A stretch of 64,000 nucleotides of DNA from Cryomorphaceae bacterium BACL29 MAG-121220-bin8 (GCA_905181705.1 CAJIYP010000003.1:62001-126000), one strand, 5' to 3'; counted from the stretch's first letter, positions 1 to 10,367 are shown. The notes: generated by a model from the sequence alone, not told the origin. A program made the numbers and translations.

Positions 1-1130
1 CAATTTTTATCTTTTGCATAAAAAGTAAAAGATTCATTTCCATTGTAATCCACATTAGGCTGGTATTTCAAAGTGTTTGCTGGCAAAGTTTTTGGCAAAT
101 CATCTGCAGCAATAACTGTGGTGTCGATTAATAAATCTCCGTTAGTTGGCAAGGATTTAATTACATAAACCATATCTAGAACACCCTCTGGATCGGTTGC
201 TTTAAGTGTTATATCTAAAGGAACCTCCTCCTGCGTTTTTAAATTTTGATCCTCTGCTATAGGAGGATCGTTAACTGACTCAACTTCAATAGAAATAGTA
301 GCTACATTACTGTCAGTACTATCATTTATAGAAAATTCAAACACAGGCCATGATTGCGCATTACCAATCGACATGTCGTTCCATTGAATTCCGTTTGTTC
401 CATTACTACTAAATTCAAATTGAGCATAGTCTTCGGCTCCAGCTTGATTTGGTTCTGATGGATAATTATACCAATTGTGATACCCTCTATCTTTTAGAGT
501 AACTCCATCTACCCAAGTCCATCCTCCCCAATTTTGACTCTCTAAACCAGGCTCTGCATAATCTGGAGATGTTTTGTCTTGATACAAACCAAGCCAATAG
601 TATAGCCCACTCTGACCTGTAAGACCCATTGATTTTAGTCCGTTCCATACTAAAAGTTCCATTTCAGCATTCAAAACAACGTACATCATTGCTCCTTCAA
701 TAGTATTTGTTAAATCACGAGCTGTAGTCCAATCTATAGGTGATCCTGAAACACCTGTTTCTTCCTGAATTAAGAAATAAGTTTTTCCTTCTGGTTTTTG
801 ATAAGTTACTGGAACTCCATCTTGAGCTATATATTTTAAGCCGTTGGCTTTTGTAAAAGAGTTTAGAAAATTAGCATTGATTATAAAATCAAATGAGTCA
901 TCACCAACAAAATTGCATTAGGAACGTAAGTAAGAGAATCTGCTGGTAATAATTTAGGAAGTTCAGAGGCTAAAATCGTGTTAGCGCCCTCTTTTAATAT
1001 TCCATTAGTTGGCAGTGTTTTAATTAAATATGTTAAAGGATCATCTTCAGGATCACTTCCTGTTAATTTAATTTTTAAAGGAGTTTCTTCGTCTGTTTTT
1101 AAACTTTGATCATTAGCAATAGGAGGATCA
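1..1130. repeat. Segmental duplication of 3153-4330
   Basis: Bases 1-330 match 3153-3482 nearly base for base (scattered single substitutions), and about 775-1130 match about 3970-4330 equally well. Between them the lectin-like domain is clearly homologous but more diverged and has small indels. This is a recent within-locus duplication or gene conversion between the two tandem surface-protein genes. Confidence 0.85.
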
Positions 1131-1243
1131 TTTACAGATTTAGATGTAATAGTTTCATTGGATATATCCCATGGTGTAGGATTTGTTAGAGCAAAAACAA
1201 ATACATGAGATAAAAAAAATAATGAAAACAAAACCTTTCTCAT
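1..1243 (-). pseudogene. Frameshifted paralogue of the giant cadherin-like/C-type lectin surface protein, cut by window edge
   Basis: The reading frame starts at 1243 with a signal peptide (MRKVLFSLFFLSHVFVFA) almost identical to that of the next gene upstream, then one cadherin-like 'NDPP..DQ' repeat. The frame then breaks: compared with the paralogous stretch near 4110 one T is missing between 915 and 916. In the shifted frame the protein continues without stops to the window edge. It shows a C-type-lectin-like domain with the sugar-binding signatures EPN (near 470) and WND (near 370), then another NDPP repeat ending at the edge. It is a shorter sister of the 1355-8806 protein, since it lacks the FG-GAP-like part and most repeats. 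By homology it would be an exported adhesin. Whether the 1-base deletion is real or a sequencing error cannot be decided here. Confidence 0.8.
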
Positions 1244-1354
1244 TTTATAAAGATAATATGATTATTGAAATTTAGGGTATAAACCACGCAAGAAAATTAT
1301 TCCCGCGAAGTTAAAAGAAAATTGGGATTGAAAAGTTTTAAGAAGAATATTTTT

Positions 1355-4300
1355 TTACCAAGCCCGCAATAAACTAAAATGACCTTTAAACTCCCTTCCA
1401 TCCTCAAGAATAACTTTAAACCAATAATCCGTTTGTGGCATTGGTTTGCCTATAAAGTTTCCGTCCCAACCCTCAGAAAGAGGATCTAGTTCTTTTATAA
1501 GCTTTTCAAATCTGTCAAAAATATAAATCTTGGTCTTAGGTAAATTATCTTTTGTTATCCCTATCAAATTCCATTTGTCAGTATATCCATCTCCATTTGG
1601 TGTAAAGAACTTCTTGTAACCAATTACAAACAAAGGCATCTTAGCAATTCCACAATCATTTTTATCTCTCACATAAACTGTGTGACTTCCAGGTCTAACC
1701 TTTTCAAATATAGGCTCGTCTTGGTAAGGGCCTGTAATGTCATCAATAGCATACTCATAGTCTCCTATTCCTAGAGTTGCTGTTAATATTTCTATAGAAT
1801 TATTAGGTCCGGCTTTTAGTTCTTTTATTACAATATCCTTTTTCTCTAAAGCAGCAATACTAGATTCTTTCATTTGAATGGTCATGGTCTTAGAACAATT
1901 TGTTCCATCTGTAGTAGTGGCAGTAACAATGTATTCTCCTCCAAGTCCGATTAAAATACTAGAATCTATTCCAGCTATATTGGGAGCAAAAGCAGTTCCA
2001 TTTCTAGTCCATGTATAACTATAAGTTCTACTGTCTTTTGAAGCTACTCCAATAGTAACTGGATCTAAATTGGAACAAACACTTTTAATGTCTTCTATCC
2101 TATCGAAAACAGGAACAGTATTCACTTGAAAATCTATAGTTTGAGTTCCTACACAACTTCCATTTATTTTGCTGATAAATTTAACAGAAACTGTCTGTGA
2201 AGCAGAGTATAAAGGATTAGGAAGTGTTGCCTTTGTTATATTAGCTGATGTAGTATCATCAAAATAAGTAAACTCAATATCATATAACTTCTCGTCTTGT
2301 ACCACTCCAGTACTAGGGTTTTTAAGAAGCGTGTTTAATATAGTAGAGGTATCAAAATTAACTTTCCCATTACTATCGTCCTTATCAACAGCATCGTCAC
2401 ATACTTCTAATTTAGGAACAGCATAAGCTACTGGTGGATCACTCGCTATAATCTCTACTTCAATAATTTCTTCGTACTTAGGTTCTTGAACCACCTTAAA
2501 TATAACTTTGTGTTTTCCTGCAGGTAAACCTGTAATCTTAGCGGTTTTGTTAGGAGATACAATAGTTGCCAACTCTCCTATTCCTTCAATACTAATTTTA
2601 TAGGTAATTGGAATATCTGGACCTGAAGCAGTTTTTTTGTAAGACGTAGCGGCTACTTCAATATCTAAAATCCCAAAATCAGAACCCTTACATGTCTCAG
2701 TTGGTGTAATGGTGTAATTATTTGGAAGTACTAAAACAAACTCCTTAATGTTAATGGTAACTTGTGAATCTTCCCTTAATCCACTTACCTTATCGGTACT
2801 GTCTGCCTTTCCATCGTTGAGCTTGAAATTGTATTTGTCCTGACCATAAAAACCAGGGTTTGGTACATAGGTGGCATCCGTTCCTTTTAATGTAAAGGGA
2901 AGTTCAGCAGGTGTAATTGTTGTGCTCCCCTCCTTTAAAATACCATTGGATGGGTAAGTCGTGATTATGTAAGTAAGATTAATATTTACTAAATCTTTAT
3001 CTCTTCCAACATGAGTAATATCAACTGGAAGCTCCTGGTCAGTATTAACAGTCTGAGGATCAGATTCTGGCGGATCGTTTACAGGTTCTACAATAATTGA
3101 AATATTAGCAACGTTGCTTTGTTCACATGGATTGGAACTAATTGGGTTAATACAATTTTTATCTTTTGCATAAAAAGTAAAAGATTCATTTCCATTGTAA
3201 TCCACATTAGGCTGGTATTTCAAAGTGTTTGCTGGCAAAGTTTTTGGCAAGTCATCTGCAGCAATTACTGTGGTGTCGTTTATTAAATTACCGTTAGTTG
3301 GCAAGGATTTAATTACATAAGCCATATCTAGAACACCCTCGGGATCGGTTGCTTTAAGTGTTATGTCTAAAGGAACGTCTTCTTGAGTTATTAAATTTTG
3401 GTCCTCTGCAATAGGAGGATCATTAACTGACTCTACTTCAATAGAAATAGTAGCTATATTACTGTCAGTACTATCATTTATAGCAAATTCAAATACAGGC
3501 CATGATTTTGCAGCATTAGCACCTAAGGACATATCATTCCACATACTTCCTTTATCTCCACTACTACTAAAAGCAAATTGTCCATAGTCTTCCTCTCCGT
3601 CATTGGAAAACTTGCTTGGCCAATCATTAGGTTCAGTACCATTTGCTTGACCCCACCAATTTTGATAACCACTATCTTTCAACGTAACTCCGTTTGTCCA
3701 AGTCCATCCCCCCCAGTCCTGATCTATATTTCCAGGCTCAATATAATCCTTTGAAGTATTATCATGAAAAAGACCAAGCCAAAAATAAATTGCATCTGAA
3801 CCATCTCTATCTAAATTCATAGATCTTAAACCGTCCCAAACCATTTTTTCCATATCAGCATTCAAAACAATATACATTGTTGCACCATCAATAGAATTAG
3901 TTAAATCACGAGCATCAGTCCAATCAATAGGATTATTCCCTGCAACACCTGTATTTTCCTGAATTAAGAAATATGTTTTTCCTTCTGGTTTTTGATAAGT
4001 TACTGGAACTCCGTCTTGAGCTATATATTTTAAGCCGTTGGCTTTTGTAAAAGAGTTTAGAAAATTAGCATTGATTATAAAGTCAAATGAGTCATCTCCT
4101 ACAAAATTGTCATTAGGAACGTAAGTAAGAGAATCTGCTGCTAATAATTTAGGAAGTTCAGATACTAAAATCGTGTTAGCGCCCTCTTTTAATATTCCAT
4201 TAGTTGGAAGTGTTTTAATTAAATATGTTAAAGGATCATCTTCGGGATCACTTCCTGTTAATTTAATTTTCAAAGGAGTGTCTTCGTCTGTTTTTAGGGT

Positions 4301-7300
4301 TTGATCATTAGCAATAGGAGGACTATTAACTTCTGTGATTGTAATATCAATGGTAGCCTCAGCACTTTCAAGTGTACCATCGCTTACTTTAAATTTAAAG
4401 GAATCAACACCATTATAATCAGCTTGAGGAGTATAAGTAATTGAACTAGAGGATAAAGTTTTAGGAAGGTCTCCACTTACAATTTCATTTCCACTATGTT
4501 TTAGGGTTCCATTTGTAGGTAAGGTGGTAATTATATATGAGGAGGAAGCAGAAGAATCAAACCCTCCGTCTGGATCACTTCCTGTAAGAGTTACATCTAA
4601 AGCAATATTTTCTTTTGTAATCAATGATTGATCGTCAGCTGCTGGAGGATCATTTAAGGCGGTAAAAGTAATGGAAACAGTAGCATCACTACTTTGCTTT
4701 GAACCTGCATCTTGGGTTTTAAACTTAAAAGAATCCGTTGTTGGAGTATCTGAGGTTCCCGTATAAATTAATGTACTTCCAGATAAAGTTTTAGGAAGGT
4801 CTCCACTTGCAATTATAGTGGAACCATCTTTTAAATTGCCCTGAGTTGGAAGTGTTGAAACTATGTATGTAAGAGGATCTGTTTCAGCATCGTCTCCAGT
4901 TAAAGTTATATTTTTTGCTGTCTGCTCCACCGCTGCTACAGACTGATCATCTGCTGTTGGTGGATCATTAAATTCTGTAATATTAATGGAGACAGTAGCT
5001 GCTAAAGAACTATCCAAGGTACTGTCATTGGTTTTAAATGTAAATGAATCAGAGCCAGTATAATTATTATTAGGTGTGTAGGTAACTGCGGCTGAAGAAA
5101 GAGATTTGGGAAGGTCCCCAGATGCAATCACAGTTCCAGCGTCTTTTAATGAACCGTTTGCTGGAAGTGATACTACAATAAAACTAATGGTATCTCCCTC
5201 TAGATCTGATCCAGTAAGAGTAATGTCTTTGGCGGTATCTTCATCTGTTGTAACCGATTGAGCATTGGCCAATGGTGGATCGTTTACTGAACTGATAGTA
5301 ATGGAAACCGTTGCAGCAAGTGTACTATCCACAGTCCCGTCATTTACTTTAAAAGTATAAGAATCTGCTCCATTGTAATTAGCGTTAGGAGTGTAAGTAG
5401 CATTGGCAGAAGATAAAGTCTTTGGAAGATCTCCACTCACAATAACAGTTCCAGCGTCTTTTAACGAACCGTTTGTTGGAAGTGTTACAAGAATATAAGT
5501 CAATGCATCCCCATCAATATCAGTTCCAGCATGTGTAATTTCTTTGGCAGTATCTTCTTCTGTTGTTACGGATTGTGCAGTAGCTTCTGGTGGGTCGTTC
5601 ACATTTGAAATAGTAATGGAAACCGTTGCAGCAAGTGTACTATCCACAGTCCCGTCATTTACTTTAAAAGTATAAGAATCTGCTCCATTGTAATTAGCAT
5701 TAGGAGTGTAAGTAGCATTGGCAGAAGATAAAGTCTTTGGAAGATCTCCACTCACAATAACAGTTCCAGCGTCTTTTAACGAACCGTTTGTTGGAAGAGT
5801 TACAAGGATATAAGTCAATGCATTTCCATCTGCATCTGTTCCAGCATGTGTAATTTCTTTGGCAGTATCTTCTTCTGTTGTTACGGATTGTGCAGTAGCT
5901 AGTGGAGGATCGTTTGCATTTGTAATTGTAATGGTAACAGTAGCCTGGTTACTAACAGCTGGTGTGGATTCATCGTCTTTGGCTGTAAACTTAAAAGTAT
6001 CGTTTCCTATATAATCAGTGTTTGGTAAATAGGTTAAAACACCTGTTAAATCACCTATTGCAGTAATAACTGTCCCTCCATCTTTTAATTTTCCATTACT
6101 TGGTAAAGATGCTATAGTGTAAGTTAACGTAGTATCGTCGGGATCAGGGTCTGCAGCAACCAAGGTAATTGTACCAGATTCTGTGTCTTCACTAATTGTA
6201 ATGGACTGATCTTCAGCAACAGGAGGGTCATTGTCTGTATTGTTTATAGTAATAGAAACTGTAGCTGCAACAATACTATTTTCTACATCTGTAGCGCTAT
6301 CGTCATTCACTCCTTTATCTCTAGCTTTAAATTTGAAAGAATCAGATCCTGCAAAATTAGAATTAGGAGTGTAAGTAACTTTAGTATTTCCTGAAACTAC
6401 TACCAAAGTAGTTCCTCTTTTAATTACATAAGTTTCTCCAGATGCCATAATATCTGCGCTAATTGACAAAGTGGTATTGTTGTCAACTGCCTTGACATCT
6501 GCATAAGTATTATCTGTTGTATTTATAATAAAATCCCCTGCTTGAACCGTGGAGGAAAAGTCTTGAGAACTATCCACTAGTTTGTTTGTAGATGCTGAAT
6601 CAGTTGTTCCAGAATCTCTATCAACCAAACTAACAGCAGCATCACTATTATTTTTATCAGTTAAAGTACCATTAGCTGGAAGGGAATATATCAAATAACT
6701 CAAATTAACAACCGCTGTATCAACATCTGTTCCAGCTAATGTGATGTCTTTGGCTACGTCCTCGTCACTCGTTACAGATTGATCAGTAGCAACCGGTGGA
6801 TCGTTATCAGGGATAATAGTTAATGAAACCGTTGCAGGAACACTACTAGCCTTGCCATCGTGAACTATAAATTTAAATGAATCGTTTACTACAACATCTG
6901 AATTACTATTGTACTTGACTTTATTTGCAGTTAAAGTATATGGTATATCTCCAGAGGAAATTTCTGTACCACCTTCATATAACTTTGCAGTATTTAATTC
7001 GGTGATTATGTATACCAAAGGATTTGGACCACTATCCCCGTCTGTTCCAGTTAAAACTATTTCTTCCGAGGAGGTAACTTGCTCATAAAGAGTAAAGGAT
7101 ACACTCTGTGAATTAGCCACAGGAATTTGTTGCACCTCAAATAGTTTATAAACTCTTAGGTGACCTGAATCTGTTCCATTTCCATCATTTTTATCAGCAC
7201 CTATAGCCAACACAGAACCGTCACCACTTAAAAAAACTCTTTGACCTTTTGATTCAGCATTGCCAGACGCACTTTGATCTCCATCCGCTTCACCATCAAA

Positions 7301-8806
7301 ATCATAACTAGCAGGAGATTGAACCCATGAAGTTGAACTAGCCTCGTAATTGTAGACCCTAACCCTACCTTTGTTCAAATAAGTAGAACCTGAGTTGGCA
7401 TCGTGACCTGGACCCATTACAGAAAGAGTATTTCCTTCATTATCTAAAGAAAGATGAGCACCAAAATAATCGTATTTATCAGATCCAATTAAATCAGATC
7501 CTAAAGCTGCATAGTTAGTTCCATTCCATTTAAATACACTTACTTTACCAACAAACTCGGTTCCTGATCCTGAAACCCTATGGTATGGTGCTCCAACTGC
7601 AACAGTTAGTCCATCACTGCTTAAATCAACAGATGCTCCAAATTTATCAAAAGTCTCCACTCCATTTAAAGTAGCTTTGACGTCCCAAGAGGAAGTTCCA
7701 GAATTATATTCATAAATTTTAACTTCTCCAGAATTGTTTTTTGGTGTGTCATTTTCATGAGCTCCCACAGCCATAATATTTCCGTTAGCACTTAAAGAGA
7801 TTCCCCAACTAAAATTATCACTACTTGAGCCATATAAAGCCGTCTCGTTTCCTAAAGAATTCCAATTAGTTCCATCGTATCGGTAAACCACTACTCTTCC
7901 TTGGTTGTTTCCACCAGTTCTATCAAACCAAATATCACTAACAGCCAAAGTTTTTCCATCGCTACTTAATCTAACATCATTTCCGAATTGTTCTGAAACA
8001 GCTTTGTTAGAGCCAGAGGCTGTAATATTTGGAGTTATAGTTCCTGTAGGATTCCAAGTGCTTGAACCAGAATCATATAAAAATGTTTTTACTTGACCAG
8101 CGTTCGAAGAACCAGCATCGTCATTATAGGGAATTCCAACTGCTAGAATAGTTCCGTCCGCACTAAGAGAAACACTCGATCCAAAGTAATCTTGAGAAGT
8201 TATTCCATCTAAATCTGAACCTATTTGGCCCCATGCAGTTCCATTAAATTTAAAAACTTTAACATGACCCTTGTCTGAATCTGCAGTATCAGCATCGTTA
8301 AATGGAGCTCCAACTGCCATAATTGTTCCGTCTTCACTTAGAGAAACAGAACGACCAAAACCATCTTCAGCTACATCCCCATTAATTTCAGCTCCTATTA
8401 ATGTTGGAGGGCTCAAGTAAGAATCAAAAACTTTAACTGTTACTGTTTTTGTGGCACTCTCTAATCCACCACTATCAACAACTTTGTAAGTGAAACTTGT
8501 GGTACCAGAAAAAATATATTTATGATTTTCATCACTATGAGGAACAAATGTCAATACATCTCCAGTCAAGCTTCCCCCAGCAGCTATTACAGCATCACTA
8601 TTTAATGGATCTTGTATTGTTCCATGAGAGGGTAAGGTAACAATGGTATAGGTTAACGTACCAAACTCAGAGTCAGAACCAACTAAATGAATGGAACCAT
8701 CAGTATCCTTAAAATGTGCGGTGGATATGTCGGAGGCTAGAGGATTTGTCTGAGAAAAGACAAATACATGAAATAATAAAAAAAAAGAAAATAAAGCTTT
8801 TCTCAT
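1355..8806 (-). CDS. Giant secreted adhesin: FG-GAP-like repeats, about 11 cadherin-like repeats, C-type lectin domain, T9SS type B sorting domain
   Basis: The 2483-residue protein starts with a signal peptide (first ~19 residues). Residues ~135-560 hold FG-GAP-like blade repeats of the form 'FG.SV.LS.DG..MAVGAP'. About 11 cadherin/Ig-like repeats follow, each opening with NDPP or a variant and carrying DEDT..DITL, TYTPN and DSFTFK. One is interrupted by an insert at ~724-801. A C-type-lectin-like domain sits at ~1610-1780 with EPN at 1725-1727 and WND at 1756-1758, the calcium/sugar-binding signatures of that family, although the classical disulfide cysteines are not evident. After two more repeats and Ig-like segments, residues ~2395-2483 (FFTPNGDG, WDG, YWF) form the gliding-motility-associated C-terminal (type B) signal for type IX secretion. 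The inferred role is surface or secreted adhesion to glycans. The start is chosen at the signal peptide. Confidence 0.9.
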   Translation of the reverse strand: MRKALFSFFLLFHVFVFSQTNPLASDISTAHFKDTDGSIHLVGSDSEFGTLTYTIVTLPSHGTIQDPLNSDAVIAAGGSLTGDVLTFVPHSDENHKYIFSGTTSFTYKVVDSGGLESATKTVTVKVFDSYLSPPTLIGAEINGDVAEDGFGRSVSLSEDGTIMAVGAPFNDADTADSDKGHVKVFKFNGTAWGQIGSDLDGITSQDYFGSSVSLSADGTILAVGIPYNDDAGSSNAGQVKTFLYDSGSSTWNPTGTITPNITASGSNKAVSEQFGNDVRLSSDGKTLAVSDIWFDRTGGNNQGRVVVYRYDGTNWNSLGNETALYGSSSDNFSWGISLSANGNIMAVGAHENDTPKNNSGEVKIYEYNSGTSSWDVKATLNGVETFDKFGASVDLSSDGLTVAVGAPYHRVSGSGTEFVGKVSVFKWNGTNYAALGSDLIGSDKYDYFGAHLSLDNEGNTLSVMGPGHDANSGSTYLNKGRVRVYNYEASSTSWVQSPASYDFDGEADGDQSASGNAESKGQRVFLSGDGSVLAIGADKNDGNGTDSGHLRVYKLFEVQQIPVANSQSVSFTLYEQVTSSEEIVLTGTDGDSGPNPLVYIITELNTAKLYEGGTEISSGDIPYTLTANKVKYNSNSDVVVNDSFKFIVHDGKASSVPATVSLTIIPDNDPPVATDQSVTSDEDVAKDITLAGTDVDTAVVNLSYLIYSLPANGTLTDKNNSDAAVSLVDRDSGTTDSASTNKLVDSSQDFSSTVQAGDFIINTTDNTYADVKAVDNNTTLSISADIMASGETYVIKRGTTLVVVSGNTKVTYTPNSNFAGSDSFKFKARDKGVNDDSATDVENSIVAATVSITINNTDNDPPVAEDQSITISEDTESGTITLVAADPDPDDTTLTYTIASLPSNGKLKDGGTVITAIGDLTGVLTYLPNTDYIGNDTFKFTAKDDESTPAVSNQATVTITITNANDPPLATAQSVTTEEDTAKEITHAGTDADGNALTYILVTLPTNGSLKDAGTVIVSGDLPKTLSSANATYTPNANYNGADSYTFKVNDGTVDSTLAATVSITISNVNDPPEATAQSVTTEEDTAKEITHAGTDIDGDALTYILVTLPTNGSLKDAGTVIVSGDLPKTLSSANATYTPNANYNGADSYTFKVNDGTVDSTLAATVSITISSVNDPPLANAQSVTTDEDTAKDITLTGSDLEGDTISFIVVSLPANGSLKDAGTVIASGDLPKSLSSAAVTYTPNNNYTGSDSFTFKTNDSTLDSSLAATVSINITEFNDPPTADDQSVAAVEQTAKNITLTGDDAETDPLTYIVSTLPTQGNLKDGSTIIASGDLPKTLSGSTLIYTGTSDTPTTDSFKFKTQDAGSKQSSDATVSITFTALNDPPAADDQSLITKENIALDVTLTGSDPDGGFDSSASSSYIITTLPTNGTLKHSGNEIVSGDLPKTLSSSSITYTPQADYNGVDSFKFKVSDGTLESAEATIDITITEVNSPPIANDQTLKTDEDTPLKIKLTGSDPEDDPLTYLIKTLPTNGILKEGANTILVSELPKLLAADSLTYVPNDNFVGDDSFDFIINANFLNSFTKANGLKYIAQDGVPVTYQKPEGKTYFLIQENTGVAGNNPIDWTDARDLTNSIDGATMYIVLNADMEKMVWDGLRSMNLDRDGSDAIYFWLGLFHDNTSKDYIEPGNIDQDWGGWTWTNGVTLKDSGYQNWWGQANGTEPNDWPSKFSNDGEEDYGQFAFSSSGDKGSMWNDMSLGANAAKSWPVFEFAINDSTDSNIATISIEVESVNDPPIAEDQNLITQEDVPLDITLKATDPEGVLDMAYVIKSLPTNGNLINDTTVIAADDLPKTLPANTLKYQPNVDYNGNESFTFYAKDKNCINPISSNPCEQSNVANISIIVEPVNDPPESDPQTVNTDQELPVDITHVGRDKDLVNINLTYIITTYPSNGILKEGSTTITPAELPFTLKGTDATYVPNPGFYGQDKYNFKLNDGKADSTDKVSGLREDSQVTINIKEFVLVLPNNYTITPTETCKGSDFGILDIEVAATSYKKTASGPDIPITYKISIEGIGELATIVSPNKTAKITGLPAGKHKVIFKVVQEPKYEEIIEVEIIASDPPVAYAVPKLEVCDDAVDKDDSNGKVNFDTSTILNTLLKNPSTGVVQDEKLYDIEFTYFDDTTSANITKATLPNPLYSASQTVSVKFISKINGSCVGTQTIDFQVNTVPVFDRIEDIKSVCSNLDPVTIGVASKDSRTYSYTWTRNGTAFAPNIAGIDSSILIGLGGEYIVTATTTDGTNCSKTMTIQMKESSIAALEKKDIVIKELKAGPNNSIEILTATLGIGDYEYAIDDITGPYQDEPIFEKVRPGSHTVYVRDKNDCGIAKMPLFVIGYKKFFTPNGDGYTDKWNLIGITKDNLPKTKIYIFDRFEKLIKELDPLSEGWDGNFIGKPMPQTDYWFKVILEDGREFKGHFSLLRAW
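5301..5930. repeat. 315-bp near-perfect tandem duplication (two cadherin-like repeats)
   Basis: Two adjacent copies (5301-5615 and 5616-5930) of one 105-residue repeat unit differ at only a few bases, while the other repeats in the same gene are clearly diverged. This is a recent unit duplication inside the adhesin gene and a likely spot for copy-number change. Confidence 0.85.
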
Positions 8807-8861
8807 TAATTAAATATAATATTCATTATTTAAACTAAACACATAAATTCCGAAAGAAATA

Positions 8862-9527
8862 TTATTTTTTTGAACTCTCCAACAATTCACTGAACTCTAA
8901 GCAATAAAAACCATTCTTACCTTTGGAAACTTGATATATCATTGCTTGAGAAATAGTATCAGCATGAATTGATTTATATTTTTTGAATCCTCCAAAAAGA
9001 AATGGATTAAAAAGAGAAAATAAATATTTGGCAGCTTTTTCAGTGAATCTACTTTCCTTTCTATCTCCTAAAATAAGTCCCGGTTTCATGATACTAACAT
9101 GGTCAAAAGAAAGTTTCTTCAAATCCCTTTCTATCAAGCCTTTTGTTCTTGGATATAGTAATTTAGAATCTGGATTAGATCCAACAGAAGATATTATTGA
9201 AAGTCTTTTTACTCCGCTCTCAAAAGCATTTCTAGCAAGAGCTATACAATAATCATAATCTACTTTAATAAAATTACGATCGCTTCCTGCTTTTTTTATT
9301 GTCGTTCCCAAACCAATATATAAATCATTTGAGCTACTAAATATTTTTTCATTTTGAATATTATCAAAATCAATTACAATATTTTCGATCTTAGGGGAAT
9401 TATAAATAACTTTTTTTCTTGTGATCGAATGAACTTTTGGATAAATTTTTGAAAGATTCTCTATCAAGTGTGAGCCAACCAAACCTGTGGAACCCACAAC
9501 GCATGGGATTTTATTTTTATCTACCAT
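8862..9527 (-). CDS. NAD(P)-binding Rossmann oxidoreductase (HTATIP2/TIP30-like)
   Basis: The 221-residue protein opens with a dinucleotide-binding loop (VVGSTGLVGSHL, residues ~10-21) and shows the pattern of atypical short-chain dehydrogenases that resemble TIP30/HTATIP2: a conserved ISSVGS segment and a YPRTKG segment in the place of the usual Tyr-x3-Lys pair. It has no signal peptide and is probably cytoplasmic. Its start codon abuts the stop of the aquaporin gene upstream (9528), so it is probably the last gene of the glpK-glpF transcript. The substrate is unknown. A link to glycerol metabolism is suggested only by position. Confidence 0.75.
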   Translation of the reverse strand: MVDKNKIPCVVGSTGLVGSHLIENLSKIYPKVHSITRKKVIYNSPKIENIVIDFDNIQNEKIFSSSNDLYIGLGTTIKKAGSDRNFIKVDYDYCIALARNAFESGVKRLSIISSVGSNPDSKLLYPRTKGLIERDLKKLSFDHVSIMKPGLILGDRKESRFTEKAAKYLFSLFNPFLFGGFKKYKSIHADTISQAMIYQVSKGKNGFYCLEFSELLESSKK

Positions 9528-10277
9528 TTATATATTAAAAACCTGGTTTAAAGATATAAATAAAAGTCCTGCTAATATAGCTCCAGCGATCGGTCCAAAA
9601 ACTGGAATCCAGCTATAACTCCAATCCGGTTTTTTGTTTTTTCTAGGAAGCAGTGAATACATTAGTCTAGGTCCAAAATCTCTGGCTGGATTAATAGCAA
9701 ACCCTGTTGTTCCGCCCAGAGTCATTCCAATAACCCAAACTACAATTCCCACTGGCAATGCCTCAAGAGATCCAATTCCAAAATTTATTACCTCCCCATC
9801 AATCTCAATGTTTGGAGTAGCTATAAAAAATATGGCAAAAACCAAAACAAATGTTCCAATTAATTCACTAAAAAAATTATTTTTAAAATTTCTTATTGCT
9901 GGACCTGTACAGAAAGAACCGCGAACAGTGTCTTCATCTTTAGTTTCTCTATAATGGTCTATATAAGTTAGGTAAGCTAACCAACTTCCAAATATTGCTC
10001 CCAATAGTTGGGCAATAATATATCCTGGTACTAAAGACCATGAAAATTTTCCAGCCGTAGCAAGTCCAAAAGTAACAGCAGGATTTAAATGAGCACCACT
10101 AAATTGACCCGTTATAAAAACTGCAATAAAAACTGAAAGTCCCCAAGCCATAGTTACTAAAACCCAACCTGAATCTTTATTTCCAATTGTGTTTTTCAAT
10201 GAAGTATTTGCGTTCACCCCAATTCCTAGCAATAGAAGAATCGTAGTTCCAAGAAACTCAGCTAATAAGGTACTCAT
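9528..10277 (-). CDS. glpF: Glycerol uptake facilitator (MIP/aquaporin family)
   Basis: This 249-residue integral membrane protein has the two half-helix NPA signatures of the aquaporin family: GAHLNPAVT (NPA at 65-67) and FAINPARDFGPR (NPA at 196-198). An aspartate directly after the second NPAR (D200) is the hallmark separating glycerol facilitators from water-only aquaporins. Six hydrophobic segments are readable. It lies 90 bases downstream of glycerol kinase on the same strand, the classical glpK-glpF arrangement, so it should let glycerol diffuse across the inner membrane to be trapped by phosphorylation. Confidence 0.92.
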   Translation of the reverse strand: MSTLLAEFLGTTILLLLGIGVNANTSLKNTIGNKDSGWVLVTMAWGLSVFIAVFITGQFSGAHLNPAVTFGLATAGKFSWSLVPGYIIAQLLGAIFGSWLAYLTYIDHYRETKDEDTVRGSFCTGPAIRNFKNNFFSELIGTFVLVFAIFFIATPNIEIDGEVINFGIGSLEALPVGIVVWVIGMTLGGTTGFAINPARDFGPRLMYSLLPRKNKKPDWSYSWIPVFGPIAGAILAGLLFISLNQVFNI

Positions 10278-10367
10278 GATCTATAAATTTTTTTAATTAT
10301 AAATGTTGAACTTTTATCTAAATTAAAAATAAGCAAGATGAACGACCTGACATAATATCACTAAAAA

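Noticed and set aside
5281-5930. CRISPR-like or satellite repeat
   Set aside because: The repeated unit is an in-frame 105-residue protein repeat, not a short spaced DNA repeat.
7905-8096. Plus-strand open frame inside the adhesin gene
   Set aside because: Antisense shadow of a strongly coding FG-GAP-like repeat region; no start context or homology.
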